From Acidobacteriota bacterium (lineage in GTDB: Bacteria > Acidobacteriota > Terriglobia > Terriglobales > Acidobacteriaceae): a DNA stretch of 64,000 bases. The position numbers and the translations under genes were made by a program. This document shows positions 1 to 9,707 of the stretch, one piece after another. The notes below the pieces were generated by a model. The model was given only the letters and a program-made list of their open reading frames with translations. It made no database searches and was not told the origin of the DNA. The stretch covers positions 62,001 through 126,000 of the forward strand of contig JAJYVF010000002.1 of NCBI GenBank assembly GCA_021792135.1, written 5' to 3'. Positions within the stretch are counted from its first letter, which is position 1. The number at the start of each line of letters is the position of its first letter.

Positions 1-155
1 CCATCTGCAAGGCGATCGTGGATTCCTGCGGCGGCCGGATCGAGGTCAGCAGCCAGCTGGGCGAAGGAACGTGCATGCGCGTCAGCCTGCCGCCGGTCGC
101 AGGAGACGCGGCGGTCGCCGAACGCTCCACAGCGAAGGAACCGGCGATGCACTGA
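1..155 (+). CDS. Sensor histidine kinase, C-terminal end (partial)
   Basis: Only the last 50 codons are present, read in the frame beginning at base 3 and ending in TGA. The residues include a GGRIEVSS stretch followed by LGEGTCMRVSLP. This is the G2 box and final beta-strand of a GHKL-type ATPase domain, as found at the C-terminus of two-component histidine kinases. A short tail follows. The sensor part and the phospho-accepting histidine lie outside the window, so the signal is unknown. The next gene is convergent and ends about 90 bp downstream. Confidence 0.75.
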   Translation, partial: ICKAIVDSCGGRIEVSSQLGEGTCMRVSLPPVAGDAAVAERSTAKEPAMH

Positions 156-247
156 CCCGCGGCAGAGGGGACAGGCGGCCATCCCGGCACCGAACAACGC
201 TGAAGCACAGAGGGGGACCGGACGCACGAGCATCCAGCCCCGCAATC

Positions 248-2998
248 CTACAGCGACAGCTCGCCGCGGATCAGATCCTTTCCCTCGGTGAGAGCAAAAC
301 CCAGCTTCTGCGAGAGCTTCCGCATGCGCGTGTTCTCCGGCAGGAAATGGATGAGCACGCGCTGGATGCCTTCGGCGCGGGCCGCTGCCAGGCCGCGGCG
401 CATCAGTTCCTCGCCCAGGCCCTGGCCCTGGAAATCGTCGGCAATGACGACGGCCATGCTGCCCGTGACACGGTCCTCGTGATGGATCGTGCGGCTGACA
501 CCGGCGATGATTGACGCGCCTTCCGGATCCTTCTTCTCCGCGACAAGAGCGAGCTCCCGGTCGTAGTCGATGAAACAGATGCGGGTCAGCCGTTCGTGAG
601 CGGTGCGCGCGCTGAGATCGAGCGACGTGAAGTAGCGCTGGACCACGGTGCGCTCCGAGAGGCGGTCGTGAAACTCGACAATGAGCGATTCGTCTTCCGG
701 GCGGATGGGGCGAACCATCAGGTTCTCGCCCGATCTCGAGGTCCAGGGAGCCACATACTGCACCGGATAGGGCCGGATGGCGGGCCGCGGAAGCTCTTCT
801 TCCTTCATCTCCGGACCGAAGAGGACGATGCGGGCGTCGAGAGCAATCAGCCCGTCCGGCGAGGCCAGCAGCGGGTTGATGTCGATCTCGCTGATCCAGC
901 GCTGCTCAACCACCAGCTCGCTGAAGCGCACGACGAGCTCATCGAGCGCGGCCAGGTCGATGGATTTGCGGCCCCGCACGCCTTTCAGAGCCGTGAAGAT
1001 CTTTGTCTGCTCCATCATATGGCGGGCGAGATTGGCGGTCAGCGGAGGCAGGGCGAGCGCGCGGTCTTTCCACACCTCGACCAGCTGGCCGCCGGTCCCG
1101 AAGAGAAGCACCGGACCGAGCTGGGGATCGATGCTGCTGCCGATGATCAGCTCGTACCCATCCAGTTTGGAGAAGGGCTGAACGGTTACGCCGAGGAAGT
1201 GCTCCGCGCCGACTTTTTCGGTGACCGAGGCGCGGATCTGATCGAAAGCCTCGGCCACCTGGGTCACGGTGCGCAGGTTGAGCTTCACCCCGCCCACGTC
1301 TGTCTTGTGGGTGATGGTTTCAGAGTGCAGCTTGAGCACGACCGGATAGCCGATCTCCGCGGCTCTGTGAACGGCTTCCTGGGCCGTGCGGGCCAGCTCG
1401 GTGCGAACGGTGGGAATACCGTAAGCCGCGAGGAGCTGCTTCGATTCGTACTCGGTAAGAATGGTGCGGCCGCTCGCGCGGACCTGACTGATGATGCTGC
1501 CGGCGGTTTCGCGATTGGTGCTGACGTAATCGGCGGGACGCGCCGCGGGCGTCTCATACAGGTCGCGCAGCTTGCTGGCGTATTTCCAGGTGAGGACGAA
1601 GGTCTCGGCGGCCGCGTCGGGATACGGGAAGACAGGAATACCGGCCCGCTTGAGGATGGACTCCCCCTCGGCCACCACATCCCCGCCCATCCAGCTGGCG
1701 ATGACGGGCTTGCCGGTGGAGTGGGCGTAGGGAGCAAGATGCTGGGCCACTTCGGTGGCATCGGTCATGCCCTGCGGAGTGAGGATAACCAGCATGCCGT
1801 TGGTGTTCGGGTCCTTCGAGGCGATTTCGAGGGCCTTCGAGTAGCGGTCGGCCTCGGCGTCGCCGAGGATGTCGACAGGGTTGTTGTGGCTCCATGCCTC
1901 GGGCAGGAAGCCGTTGTAGGTGGCAAGGGTTTCGGGGGACATCTCCGTCAGTTCACCGCCGGCGGAGATGAGCGCATCGGTGGCCAGCACGCCGGGCCCC
2001 CCGGCGTTGGTGAGGATGGTGAGGCGCGGGCCGCGCGGACGAGGCTGCTTGGCAAGAGCCTCGGCCACATAGAACAGCTCGCTGATGGAGTTGACGCGGA
2101 GGACGCCCGCGCGCTGGAAGGCGGCGTCGAGGACTTCGTCGCTGCCGGTGAGCGATCCGGTATGGGAGGCCGCGGCTTTGGCGGCGGCGGCGGTGCGGCC
2201 GGCCTTGATGACCAGGATGGGCTTGGTCATGGCCACTTCGCGCGCGGCGGAGAGGAAGCTGCGGGCGTCGCCGATGGATTCCATGTAGATAACGATGGAG
2301 TCGGTATGCGGATCCTGCCCGTAATGGTCGATCATCTCGCCGAAGGTGACGTCGAGCATGGATCCCGCGGAGACGAAGCCGCTGAGGCCGACACGTTCGC
2401 GGATACACCAGTCGAGAATTGCCGTTCCCAGAGCGCCGCTCTGGCTCAGAAAGGCGAGACGGCCGGGCGGCACCATGGCCTTGGCGAAGTTGGCATTGAG
2501 GCCACCGACGGGATTCATGACACCGAGGCAGTTGGGGCCGATGAGCCGCATGCGGCCATGAATCTTCTCGGCGATCGAACGCTCCAGGGCTTTGCCGGGC
2601 TCGCCGATTTCCTTGAAGCCCGCGGAAATAACAATGGCCGAGGGGACACCGGCATCGACCGCTTCCTGAATGATGCCGGGGACGGTCGCAGCCGGAGTGG
2701 TGATAACGATCAGGTCGGGGATGCCGGGCAGCTCGGCAATGGATTTGTACGCCGGCAGCCCGAGCACGGTGGGCCGCTTCGGATTGACCGGCCACACGGG
2801 GCCGCCGAAGGGACTGGTGGTGAGGTTCGTGAGCACCGTGCAGCCGACGCTGCCGGCACGCTCCGAGGCACCGATAACGGCCACGGATCTGGGTGTGAAG
2901 ATGGAGGCGAGCGAGTTGCGCTTAAAGCCAACCAGATCGTGGGCCGGATCGATGATGACAGCCTTGTCGTTCTCCAGCGTAACTGAGGATGAAGCCAT
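248..2998 (-). CDS. ADP-forming acyl-CoA synthetase fused to GNAT acetyltransferase (Pat-like)
   Basis: 916 residues. Order of domains: a CoA-binding Rossmann domain ([14 protein letters not shown] near residues 39-52), succinyl-CoA-ligase-like domains, an ATP-grasp domain (about 480-700) and a C-terminal GNAT domain (about 740-916, with a GQGLGEELM acetyl-CoA loop). The family includes ADP-forming acetate-CoA ligases, which make ATP from acyl-CoA, and Pat/YfiQ lysine acetyltransferases that regulate acetyl-CoA synthetase. The phospho-histidine of the ligase lies in SHTGSL at about residue 279 and is retained, so ligase activity is possible. The ATG at 2998 follows an AGGAG site; the open frame runs further upstream but overlaps cydB. 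It lies 26 bp after cydB and is probably co-transcribed, which suggests a link to low-oxygen acetyl-CoA metabolism (inference). Confidence 0.88.
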   Translation of the reverse strand: MASSSVTLENDKAVIIDPAHDLVGFKRNSLASIFTPRSVAVIGASERAGSVGCTVLTNLTTSPFGGPVWPVNPKRPTVLGLPAYKSIAELPGIPDLIVITTPAATVPGIIQEAVDAGVPSAIVISAGFKEIGEPGKALERSIAEKIHGRMRLIGPNCLGVMNPVGGLNANFAKAMVPPGRLAFLSQSGALGTAILDWCIRERVGLSGFVSAGSMLDVTFGEMIDHYGQDPHTDSIVIYMESIGDARSFLSAAREVAMTKPILVIKAGRTAAAAKAAASHTGSLTGSDEVLDAAFQRAGVLRVNSISELFYVAEALAKQPRPRGPRLTILTNAGGPGVLATDALISAGGELTEMSPETLATYNGFLPEAWSHNNPVDILGDAEADRYSKALEIASKDPNTNGMLVILTPQGMTDATEVAQHLAPYAHSTGKPVIASWMGGDVVAEGESILKRAGIPVFPYPDAAAETFVLTWKYASKLRDLYETPAARPADYVSTNRETAGSIISQVRASGRTILTEYESKQLLAAYGIPTVRTELARTAQEAVHRAAEIGYPVVLKLHSETITHKTDVGGVKLNLRTVTQVAEAFDQIRASVTEKVGAEHFLGVTVQPFSKLDGYELIIGSSIDPQLGPVLLFGTGGQLVEVWKDRALALPPLTANLARHMMEQTKIFTALKGVRGRKSIDLAALDELVVRFSELVVEQRWISEIDINPLLASPDGLIALDARIVLFGPEMKEEELPRPAIRPYPVQYVAPWTSRSGENLMVRPIRPEDESLIVEFHDRLSERTVVQRYFTSLDLSARTAHERLTRICFIDYDRELALVAEKKDPEGASIIAGVSRTIHHEDRVTGSMAVVIADDFQGQGLGEELMRRGLAAARAEGIQRVLIHFLPENTRMRKLSQKLGFALTEGKDLIRGELSL

Positions 2999-3024
2999 GG
3001 GGAGGTTCTCCTTTGGATCCCGTT

Positions 3025-4068
3025 TCAGTGCCCGTAGCCCGATTCTGCGGTCACTTTGCCGCGGAACAGACGGTAGGACGTGATGAAGTAAATCAGGGCC
3101 AGAGCCAGGCCGAAGGACCACCAGACGATGCCGACGTGCAGGGAATGCGGTCCGGCCAGGGCTTTGGCAATGGTAATGTCGCGGCCCGGATCGGTGGAAG
3201 AGGGCAGCAGCGTGGGGTAAAGGCCCACGGCAGCTCCGACCAGCATGAAAACCAGATAAAGGCTGGATGAAAGGAACGCGGCCAGGGGCTTCCGCTGCCG
3301 CGTAAAGCTGAGAATACCGATCAGCATGGCAACAACGAGCGCTGGAATGAGGAACAGGATGGGGTGCGCCCTGTAATTGTCGAGCGCCGACGGCCGCACC
3401 GCTATGGTTGCCGGCAGGCTGATCAGGGTGACCAGCAGCAGGACGATCCACAGAACGGACGCGGCGCGGCGAGCGCGGTCCTCCAGTTCGCCGGGAGCCT
3501 TAAGCACCAGCCAGAGCGCGCCATGCGTGGCGAGGGCGACGAGGGCGACGACCCCGCCGATCACCGTGTACCAGTCCAGAATGCCGGGCTGTGCGCCGAC
3601 ACGCCAGTTGGTCCAGAGAGGCAGGAAGAAGTATTCGTCCGCACCCAGAGGCACGCCGCGAATCACGTTGGCCAGGGCAGCACCGAAGAAGATGGCCAGC
3701 AGAGCGCTGGAAAGAAAGAACAGCCCGTCGAAGAAGGTGCGCCAGACCTCATGATCGGTGTGCATGCGCAGCTCAATGCTGGCGCCGCGGCAGATCAGCA
3801 GCCAGAGCACGATCATCAGCGGCAGGTAAAACCCGCTGAAGGAGGACGCGTAGAGCAGGGGAAAGGCGAAATAAAGCGTGCCGCCGCCCGCCAGGAGCCA
3901 GACCTCATTTCCGTCCCAGACCGGTCCGATCGAACGAATCAGGGTGCGGCGATCGTCCTCCGCGCGCGCAAGAAAGGCGGAGAGGATGCCGACACCGAGG
4001 TCGAAGCCGTCGAGCACGACATAGGCGGCGATCATGACTGCCACAATCCAGAACCAGACGAATCCCAT
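3025..4068 (-). CDS. cydB: Cytochrome bd ubiquinol oxidase subunit II
   Basis: 347 residues with about eight or nine hydrophobic segments. The N-terminal helix carries the family pattern [10 protein letters not shown] at residues 21-30, and [11 protein letters not shown] follows at about 48-58. CydB pairs with CydA in the inner membrane to oxidise quinol and reduce oxygen with high affinity. It begins 16 bp after cydA and has a good ribosome site (GGAGAA) before the ATG. The length is normal for the family. It shares a transcription unit with cydA and probably with the acyl-CoA synthetase gene downstream. Confidence 0.95.
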   Translation of the reverse strand: MGFVWFWIVAVMIAAYVVLDGFDLGVGILSAFLARAEDDRRTLIRSIGPVWDGNEVWLLAGGGTLYFAFPLLYASSFSGFYLPLMIVLWLLICRGASIELRMHTDHEVWRTFFDGLFFLSSALLAIFFGAALANVIRGVPLGADEYFFLPLWTNWRVGAQPGILDWYTVIGGVVALVALATHGALWLVLKAPGELEDRARRAASVLWIVLLLVTLISLPATIAVRPSALDNYRAHPILFLIPALVVAMLIGILSFTRQRKPLAAFLSSSLYLVFMLVGAAVGLYPTLLPSSTDPGRDITIAKALAGPHSLHVGIVWWSFGLALALIYFITSYRLFRGKVTAESGYGH

Positions 4069-4084
4069 GGCGTTCTCCTCTCTC

Positions 4085-5449
<1,365 letters not shown>

Positions 5450-5487
5450 ACCAACCTCACACTAACCGGGGCCCGCGAGAAGGCTCA

Positions 5488-5501
5488 GTGACCCTTGTCA
5501 C
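5488..5501. promoter_or_regulatory. Crp/Fnr-type palindrome upstream of cydA
   Basis: GTGACCCTTGTCAC: two perfect inverted 5-bp half-sites around a 4-bp spacer. It lies between the NapC-like gene and cydA. Its centre is about 45 bp from the cydA ATG, which leaves too little room for a -41.5 activator site plus a normal leader. Repression, or an unusually short leader, is therefore more likely than class II activation here. The same motif recurs near 16.1 and 17.5 kb. Confidence 0.6.
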
Positions 5502-5593
5502 ATTCCGGGACCCGCCACCCGCTCCGGCTGCTGCACTGAACGGGCCGGCGCCGCAGGGAGCGCAGCCGCCGGCTCGAATTGGACAGGCCCATT

Positions 5594-7042
5594 CTATTGG
5601 AGGTGCAGCTCGTTCTGCAGCCCCAGATCGTTGAGTACCCCCGGATGCGTCTCGTCGGTGGCCAGCAGGTTGTGGCAGAGGCTGCAGTCGTTGCTGAGCG
5701 TCTTTCCGTCCCTGGAGACGTGGTTGCCGTCGTGGCAGCGGAAGCAGCCGGGATAGGCCATGTGACCGATGTTGTTGGGATAGGTGCCCCAGGTGATTTT
5801 CATCTGCGGATAGACGTTGCGGTCGTAGATGGCGACCAGCCTCCTGGCCGCCGCGTCGATCTTCGGCCGCTGCGAGGTCCACACGTCCGGATACTTCGTG
5901 CGATAAAAGTCGTCGAGGCCCGCCACAATCTTCCGTCCTGCTTCCGCCTGCGAGGAGTACTTCGCCTGGATCAGCTGCAACCCTTCCTTGTGAACAAAGG
6001 GCAGATCGGGACTGGGGCTGCCGTCGAGCATGGCTTCGTCGATGGCTTCCTGCGGGGTCTGGAAGACGTGGGTGGCCTGGTTATGGCAGTCCATGCAGTC
6101 CATGGTGCGCGTCACTCCCCGGATCGGCCCTTTCCAGTCGGTGCTGACATATTGGGTGGTGGTGCCGTCCGGGTTGGTTGCCGTGACCGCAATGATCGTC
6201 TGCTCATCGGCGCCGGTGGCAACGTATTCGAAATGATTGAGGTGATGGCCGTGAATGCCGCTGAAGTGGGAAACCGAGTCGACACCGCCGAGGTGCAGCA
6301 CCAGCACGGTGCGGGTGACGGAGTTCTTCTCGTCGTCACCGAAGGTCGTCTTGACCAGCAGCTTTTCGCCGACGAATCGCGTTGGCGAGTGGCACTGTTC
6401 GCAGGTCTCGCGGGCAGGCCGCAGATTGTTGAGGGTTGCGCGAATCGGCGTGGGCCACGTGTGAAAGGCCACCTCGACCAGCTGCCGGGTGCCGTTGACC
6501 TTGGCCTGAATATAGGACTCCATCCCCGAGCCGACGTGGCACTGTACACAGTCGACGTGGGAATGAGGCGACTCCCGATAGGCGGTCCACTGCGGGGCCA
6601 TCACGTGGCAGGACTGGCCGCAGAAGCGGGGTGAATCCATGTAGGCGACACCCCGGTAGGAAGAAAGACCCACGATGATGAAGTTCACAAAGGTGGCCGC
6701 GAGCACAACGATAACGCCGTGACGGAAAAGCGGATCGTCGAGATGCAGCGCCGGATAGGACGCCGGGATCTGTCCCGCCTGGCGGAGAGCCTGGCGGCGC
6801 AGAAGCATGCCGATGGGAACCAGAAGAAGTCCGCCGACGAAAAGCGCGGGCAGGAAGAGGACGAAGATGATGCCGAGATAGGGATTGGCAAATCGGTGGC
6901 CAACCATCTGCATCATCCAGTAGCTGAGCAGGGTGATGGCCGAGGCTGTGGTCAGGCCCGAACCGATGAGGGTGACGGGGTTATTTCCGAAGAAGAAGAA
7001 GGGCTGAAGCCAGTTTTCCTTCAGTCTGCTCAGCAGGGACAT
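5594..7042 (-). CDS. NapC/NirT-like membrane multihaem cytochrome c (six haem motifs)
   Basis: 482 residues. Three hydrophobic segments lie within residues 20-135 and are followed by a periplasmic part. The haem motifs are one CX3CH (CGQSCH near 140) and five CXXCH (CVQCH, CEQCH, CMDCH, CFRCH, CSLCH). The first motif is followed by MAPQWTAYRESPH, as in NapC/NrfH-type quinol dehydrogenases, where a nearby residue contacts quinol. The likely role is passing electrons between the quinone pool and periplasmic multihaem partners. It is the last gene of the leftward cytochrome cluster, 9 bp after the cytochrome b gene, with an AGAGG ribosome site before the ATG. It could also be a quinone reductase in the reverse direction; substrate specificity cannot be read from the sequence. 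Confidence 0.85.
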   Translation of the reverse strand: MSLLSRLKENWLQPFFFFGNNPVTLIGSGLTTASAITLLSYWMMQMVGHRFANPYLGIIFVLFLPALFVGGLLLVPIGMLLRRQALRQAGQIPASYPALHLDDPLFRHGVIVVLAATFVNFIIVGLSSYRGVAYMDSPRFCGQSCHVMAPQWTAYRESPHSHVDCVQCHVGSGMESYIQAKVNGTRQLVEVAFHTWPTPIRATLNNLRPARETCEQCHSPTRFVGEKLLVKTTFGDDEKNSVTRTVLVLHLGGVDSVSHFSGIHGHHLNHFEYVATGADEQTIIAVTATNPDGTTTQYVSTDWKGPIRGVTRTMDCMDCHNQATHVFQTPQEAIDEAMLDGSPSPDLPFVHKEGLQLIQAKYSSQAEAGRKIVAGLDDFYRTKYPDVWTSQRPKIDAAARRLVAIYDRNVYPQMKITWGTYPNNIGHMAYPGCFRCHDGNHVSRDGKTLSNDCSLCHNLLATDETHPGVLNDLGLQNELHLQ

Positions 7043-7051
7043 GCAGGCCTC

Positions 7052-7945
7052 TTATCCGGCGACATACGCGCTCAGTGTCAGTACCAGCAGGGCCAGGCCG
7101 ATGAGAATCGCCGTGAACCCCACCACTCGACTGAAATTTATCAGCCACAGGGGAGGGGCGTCTGTGATCCTCATCGCAGACCTGCCCTCGCTGAGCATGC
7201 GGAAATACTCCTTCGGACGGCGCTGCCTGAACTCTTCCTCGCTCTCCCGACCGGTGAAAATGACCATATCCATGGGGAAGCTGTCGGGGCGCAGATGGGT
7301 GTTAACGAAATGGATGGAAAAGATGAAGAGGATGGCCAGCAGACCTTCTTCGCTGTGGATCACCAGGGCAGCATTCAGGGCCCAGCCGGGGAGGAAGCGC
7401 GCGAAGAACGGCGCGAACCACATGGCATAACCGGAGAAGCCGATGACCACCATTCCCCAGAAGACGGCCCAGTAGTCGAACTTCTCCCAATAGGCGTAGC
7501 GCTCGAATTCAGGTTTGGGCCCGAGACCGAGAAACCAGCGGAAGTGGGCGAAGAGGTCCCGGACGTCTTTCCAGTTGGCGACCATCGAGGTCGGCCCCCA
7601 GAAGATTCCCTTTTCGCCCTTAAACAAGCCTCGGGCAATGATTTCGCGGAGGTGGATCAGAAAGGCAAGGGTAAGGATCAGGGCACAGAACTTGTGGAAG
7701 AAAAGTATGGCGCCGAAGCCCCCCACGGCTTTGGCGAATCGGATCGCCCAGACCGTGCCGCTGAAGCGCAGGGGCAGGCCGGTGGCGGCCAGACCCAGAA
7801 ATGTGGCGAACAGCACACCGTGCAGATACCTTTGCGCGAGGGTAAAGCGCAGGAAGTAACGTTCCTTTGTCTCCGGCGGCGGAGCGGGGCCCATCAGGGG
7901 TTCTGTGCTTTCCTGTGCGGGAACGGCTGGGCTTGGCTCAGGCAT
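7052..7945 (-). CDS. Cytochrome b, formate-dehydrogenase-gamma-like membrane subunit
   Basis: 297 residues with about five hydrophobic segments. The membrane histidines suit two b haems (RYLHG near 43; FFHKF; AFLIHL; VIHSEEG; IHFVNTH). The open frame begins further upstream, but the ATG at 7945 has GGAGG at the right distance and starts 8 bp inside the end of the preceding 11-haem cytochrome gene, suggesting translational coupling. It closely resembles the C-terminal half of the 719-residue fusion protein at 9708-11867, for example in EKFDYWAVFWG against EKAEYWALVWG. It probably exchanges electrons between quinol and the adjacent multihaem cytochrome. Confidence 0.85.
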   Translation of the reverse strand: MPEPSPAVPAQESTEPLMGPAPPPETKERYFLRFTLAQRYLHGVLFATFLGLAATGLPLRFSGTVWAIRFAKAVGGFGAILFFHKFCALILTLAFLIHLREIIARGLFKGEKGIFWGPTSMVANWKDVRDLFAHFRWFLGLGPKPEFERYAYWEKFDYWAVFWGMVVIGFSGYAMWFAPFFARFLPGWALNAALVIHSEEGLLAILFIFSIHFVNTHLRPDSFPMDMVIFTGRESEEEFRQRRPKEYFRMLSEGRSAMRITDAPPLWLINFSRVVGFTAILIGLALLVLTLSAYVAG

Positions 7946-9128
7946 GTTTCCCTCCTGCCGATTTGCCTTTGACCTGCTGGAAACGCGAGCGCACAAGCCA
8001 CAACACGGTGTGCAGCAGAAAGAATGTCAGCACGCTGGTGAGGAGCAGGTTCATGAACAGCCGGATGTAATAGAGGGCCGGATTCAGCTTCCGGTTCCGC
8101 GCATTGGCATGCGGCTGATACTGGACGAAGCTGGCATTTGCGCCGGCGTGGCAGCGGCCGCAGGTCCTGACCAGATTTGCCTTGGCCACGGATGAGCGCG
8201 GATCGGAGGCAGGCAGCACGTCGTGCGCCTCATGACAATCCCAGCAGCGCGCCGTTTCGGTATAGCCGCCGAGCAGCCCGAGCTGGGAGTGGAAGGTGTC
8301 GCGGTACGTGGTGAACTTATCGCGATGGCACGATCCGCAGATCGGCGTCGACTGCATCCGGAAATCCGCTGAGGTGGGCTCGGCAATAGCATGCGCGGTG
8401 TGGCAGTCGGTGCACACCGGTGCATGCGGATTTCCCGCCGCGACAGCCTTTCCGTGAATGCCTTTCTGGTACTGCTCGTTGATCCCGACATGGCAGCTGC
8501 CGCACGTGCCGGGGATATTGGCCCTGTAGGTTGGGCTTTGCGGGTCTTTGTGGCTCAGGATCTTATGCGAGCCGTGACAGCTGGTGCAGTTGGCGGCCAC
8601 CAGCAGCCCTTCCTTGCCGAGGGCGAAGCCGTGGATCGAGTCCAGATAGAGCGCATAAACGTTGGGCAGACCGTATTTCTTCGCCATCGCCTCGTTGCCG
8701 TGGCACGATCCGCAGGCTTTCGGGATGTTCAGCGGATAAACGGTGGAATTGGGATCGGTCCTTGCAACGATTGTGTGCGGGTCGCCATGGCAACCAATGC
8801 AGGGATTCGAGCTGGCCTTCGCATGCACACTGCCGCCAACTCCGGCGGCCTCATCAGCGTGACAGGAACTGCACTGCACGGGCGCGGGATGATCCGGATG
8901 CGGATATCCGTGAATGGAGGTGTGACAGTCGGTGCATTTGAGGCTGCCGTGGATGCTTGAGTGAAACCGGCCGGAATTGACGGCGATGCTGCGCCCGGAA
9001 GCGTCCTGCATGCCGGCGTCTCCATGGCAGGAGAGGCAGTCGGTATCCGCATGCGCGACACGCGCTGTCCCGGCCAGCAGGAGTCCTGCGATCAGCAACG
9101 TGCAGCCAGGGAAGAAAAGGGCTCTCAT
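7938..9128 (-). CDS. Periplasmic 11-haem cytochrome c with C-terminal membrane anchor
   Basis: 396 residues. A signal peptide occupies about residues 1-27. Eleven CXXCH motifs follow (CLSCH, CTDCH, CSSCH, CIGCH, CGSCH, CTSCH, CGSCH, CTDCH, CGSCH, CWDCH, CGRCH). One transmembrane helix lies near 347-368, then a basic tail. Distal histidines in repeated SIHG elements are probable second haem ligands. The repeats match those of the 13-haem fusion upstream, so the two are paralogues. The gene overlaps the cytochrome b gene by 8 bp; together they form a split version of the fused protein. No catalytic site is recognisable, so an electron-wire role is inferred. Confidence 0.88.
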   Translation of the reverse strand: MRALFFPGCTLLIAGLLLAGTARVAHADTDCLSCHGDAGMQDASGRSIAVNSGRFHSSIHGSLKCTDCHTSIHGYPHPDHPAPVQCSSCHADEAAGVGGSVHAKASSNPCIGCHGDPHTIVARTDPNSTVYPLNIPKACGSCHGNEAMAKKYGLPNVYALYLDSIHGFALGKEGLLVAANCTSCHGSHKILSHKDPQSPTYRANIPGTCGSCHVGINEQYQKGIHGKAVAAGNPHAPVCTDCHTAHAIAEPTSADFRMQSTPICGSCHRDKFTTYRDTFHSQLGLLGGYTETARCWDCHEAHDVLPASDPRSSVAKANLVRTCGRCHAGANASFVQYQPHANARNRKLNPALYYIRLFMNLLLTSVLTFFLLHTVLWLVRSRFQQVKGKSAGGKHA

Positions 9129-9165
9129 GAAGGCTCCCGTACATCGGCCGCTGGCCGCGCAGGGC

Positions 9166-9193
9166 GGGAGAGCAGGCTCGCCTGCGCTCTCCC
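9166..9193 (-). other. Intercistronic inverted repeat between cytochrome genes
   Basis: GGGAGAGC and AGGC pair with GCCT and GCTCTCCC across a two-base loop, with a two-base bulge in one arm. The repeat sits between the mono-haem cytochrome c stop and the 11-haem start. No T-run follows, so it is not an obvious terminator. It may be an mRNA processing or stability element. Confidence 0.45.
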
Positions 9194-9233
9194 GGGCTCC
9201 CGTCGCGTGCTTACGGCCGGCGTTTCCGTTCCG

Positions 9234-9554
9234 CTATTTCGCGAGGGTGCGGATATAGGAAACGACATCCTTGATCTGGGCATCGCTGAGTTTGCCGCCG
9301 TACGATGGCATCCTGCCCATACCCATTTTCGTAACAGCGATCAGGTCGGCTTCGGATTTCTTTGCCACCGCCGGGTCCTTGAACGACGGGACCTTCATGG
9401 CTTTGCCGGCCGGCGTAGACGCAGTTCCGTCAGGACCGTGGCACATCTGGCATTTGGCTTTGTAAGTGTCGGCGCCGGCGCTCTGCGCGAAGGCAGGCGC
9501 CGCAATAGCTGCGGCCAGCACGATCATAGCCGCGGTTCTGATGCGATGGTTCAT
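9234..9554 (-). CDS. Small mono-haem class I cytochrome c
   Basis: 106 residues. A signal peptide ends near AFAQ (residue 24). The single haem site KCQMCHGPDG is at about 35-44. The probable axial methionine is in GMGRMPSY, and the ending KDVVSYIRTLAK is the usual class I C-terminal helix. It is a soluble periplasmic electron carrier. An AAGGAG ribosome site precedes the ATG. Its paralogue at 12039-12359 has the same length and shares DVVSYIRTL; each precedes a multihaem cytochrome b module, so the two arose with that duplication (inference). Confidence 0.9.
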   Translation of the reverse strand: MNHRIRTAAMIVLAAAIAAPAFAQSAGADTYKAKCQMCHGPDGTASTPAGKAMKVPSFKDPAVAKKSEADLIAVTKMGMGRMPSYGGKLSDAQIKDVVSYIRTLAK

Positions 9555-9605
9555 AAGTGATGCTCCTTGGTGGTAGTTGGGTCCCCACCCCTTCCCTCTG
9601 ATACA

Positions 9606-9622
9606 GGTTCGGATGGCGAACC
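9606..9622 (-). other. Short inverted repeat upstream of mono-haem cytochrome gene
   Basis: GGTTCG, a five-base loop, then CGAACC, within the 153-bp gap between the 13-haem fusion and the small cytochrome c. Just upstream, GTGATATCGGCCAC at 9627-9640 resembles one half of the Crp/Fnr palindrome. Neither element is strong by itself. Confidence 0.3.
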
Positions 9623-9707
9623 GTCTGTGATATCGGCCACAACTCGAAGGCGGATTGGGGCTGGCCCGCGACGCGGTTCGTGAGGTACACCGCAGGATGG
9701 CTCATCC

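Noticed and set aside
596-2986. 796-codon plus-strand open frame
   Set aside because: It lies antisense to the acyl-CoA synthetase/GNAT gene, has no family motifs, and reflects GC-rich codon bias on the other strand.
9627-9640. GTGATATCGGCCAC as a further Crp/Fnr site
   Set aside because: Only the left half matches; the right half is GCCAC rather than RTCAC, so it is not counted in the motif set.
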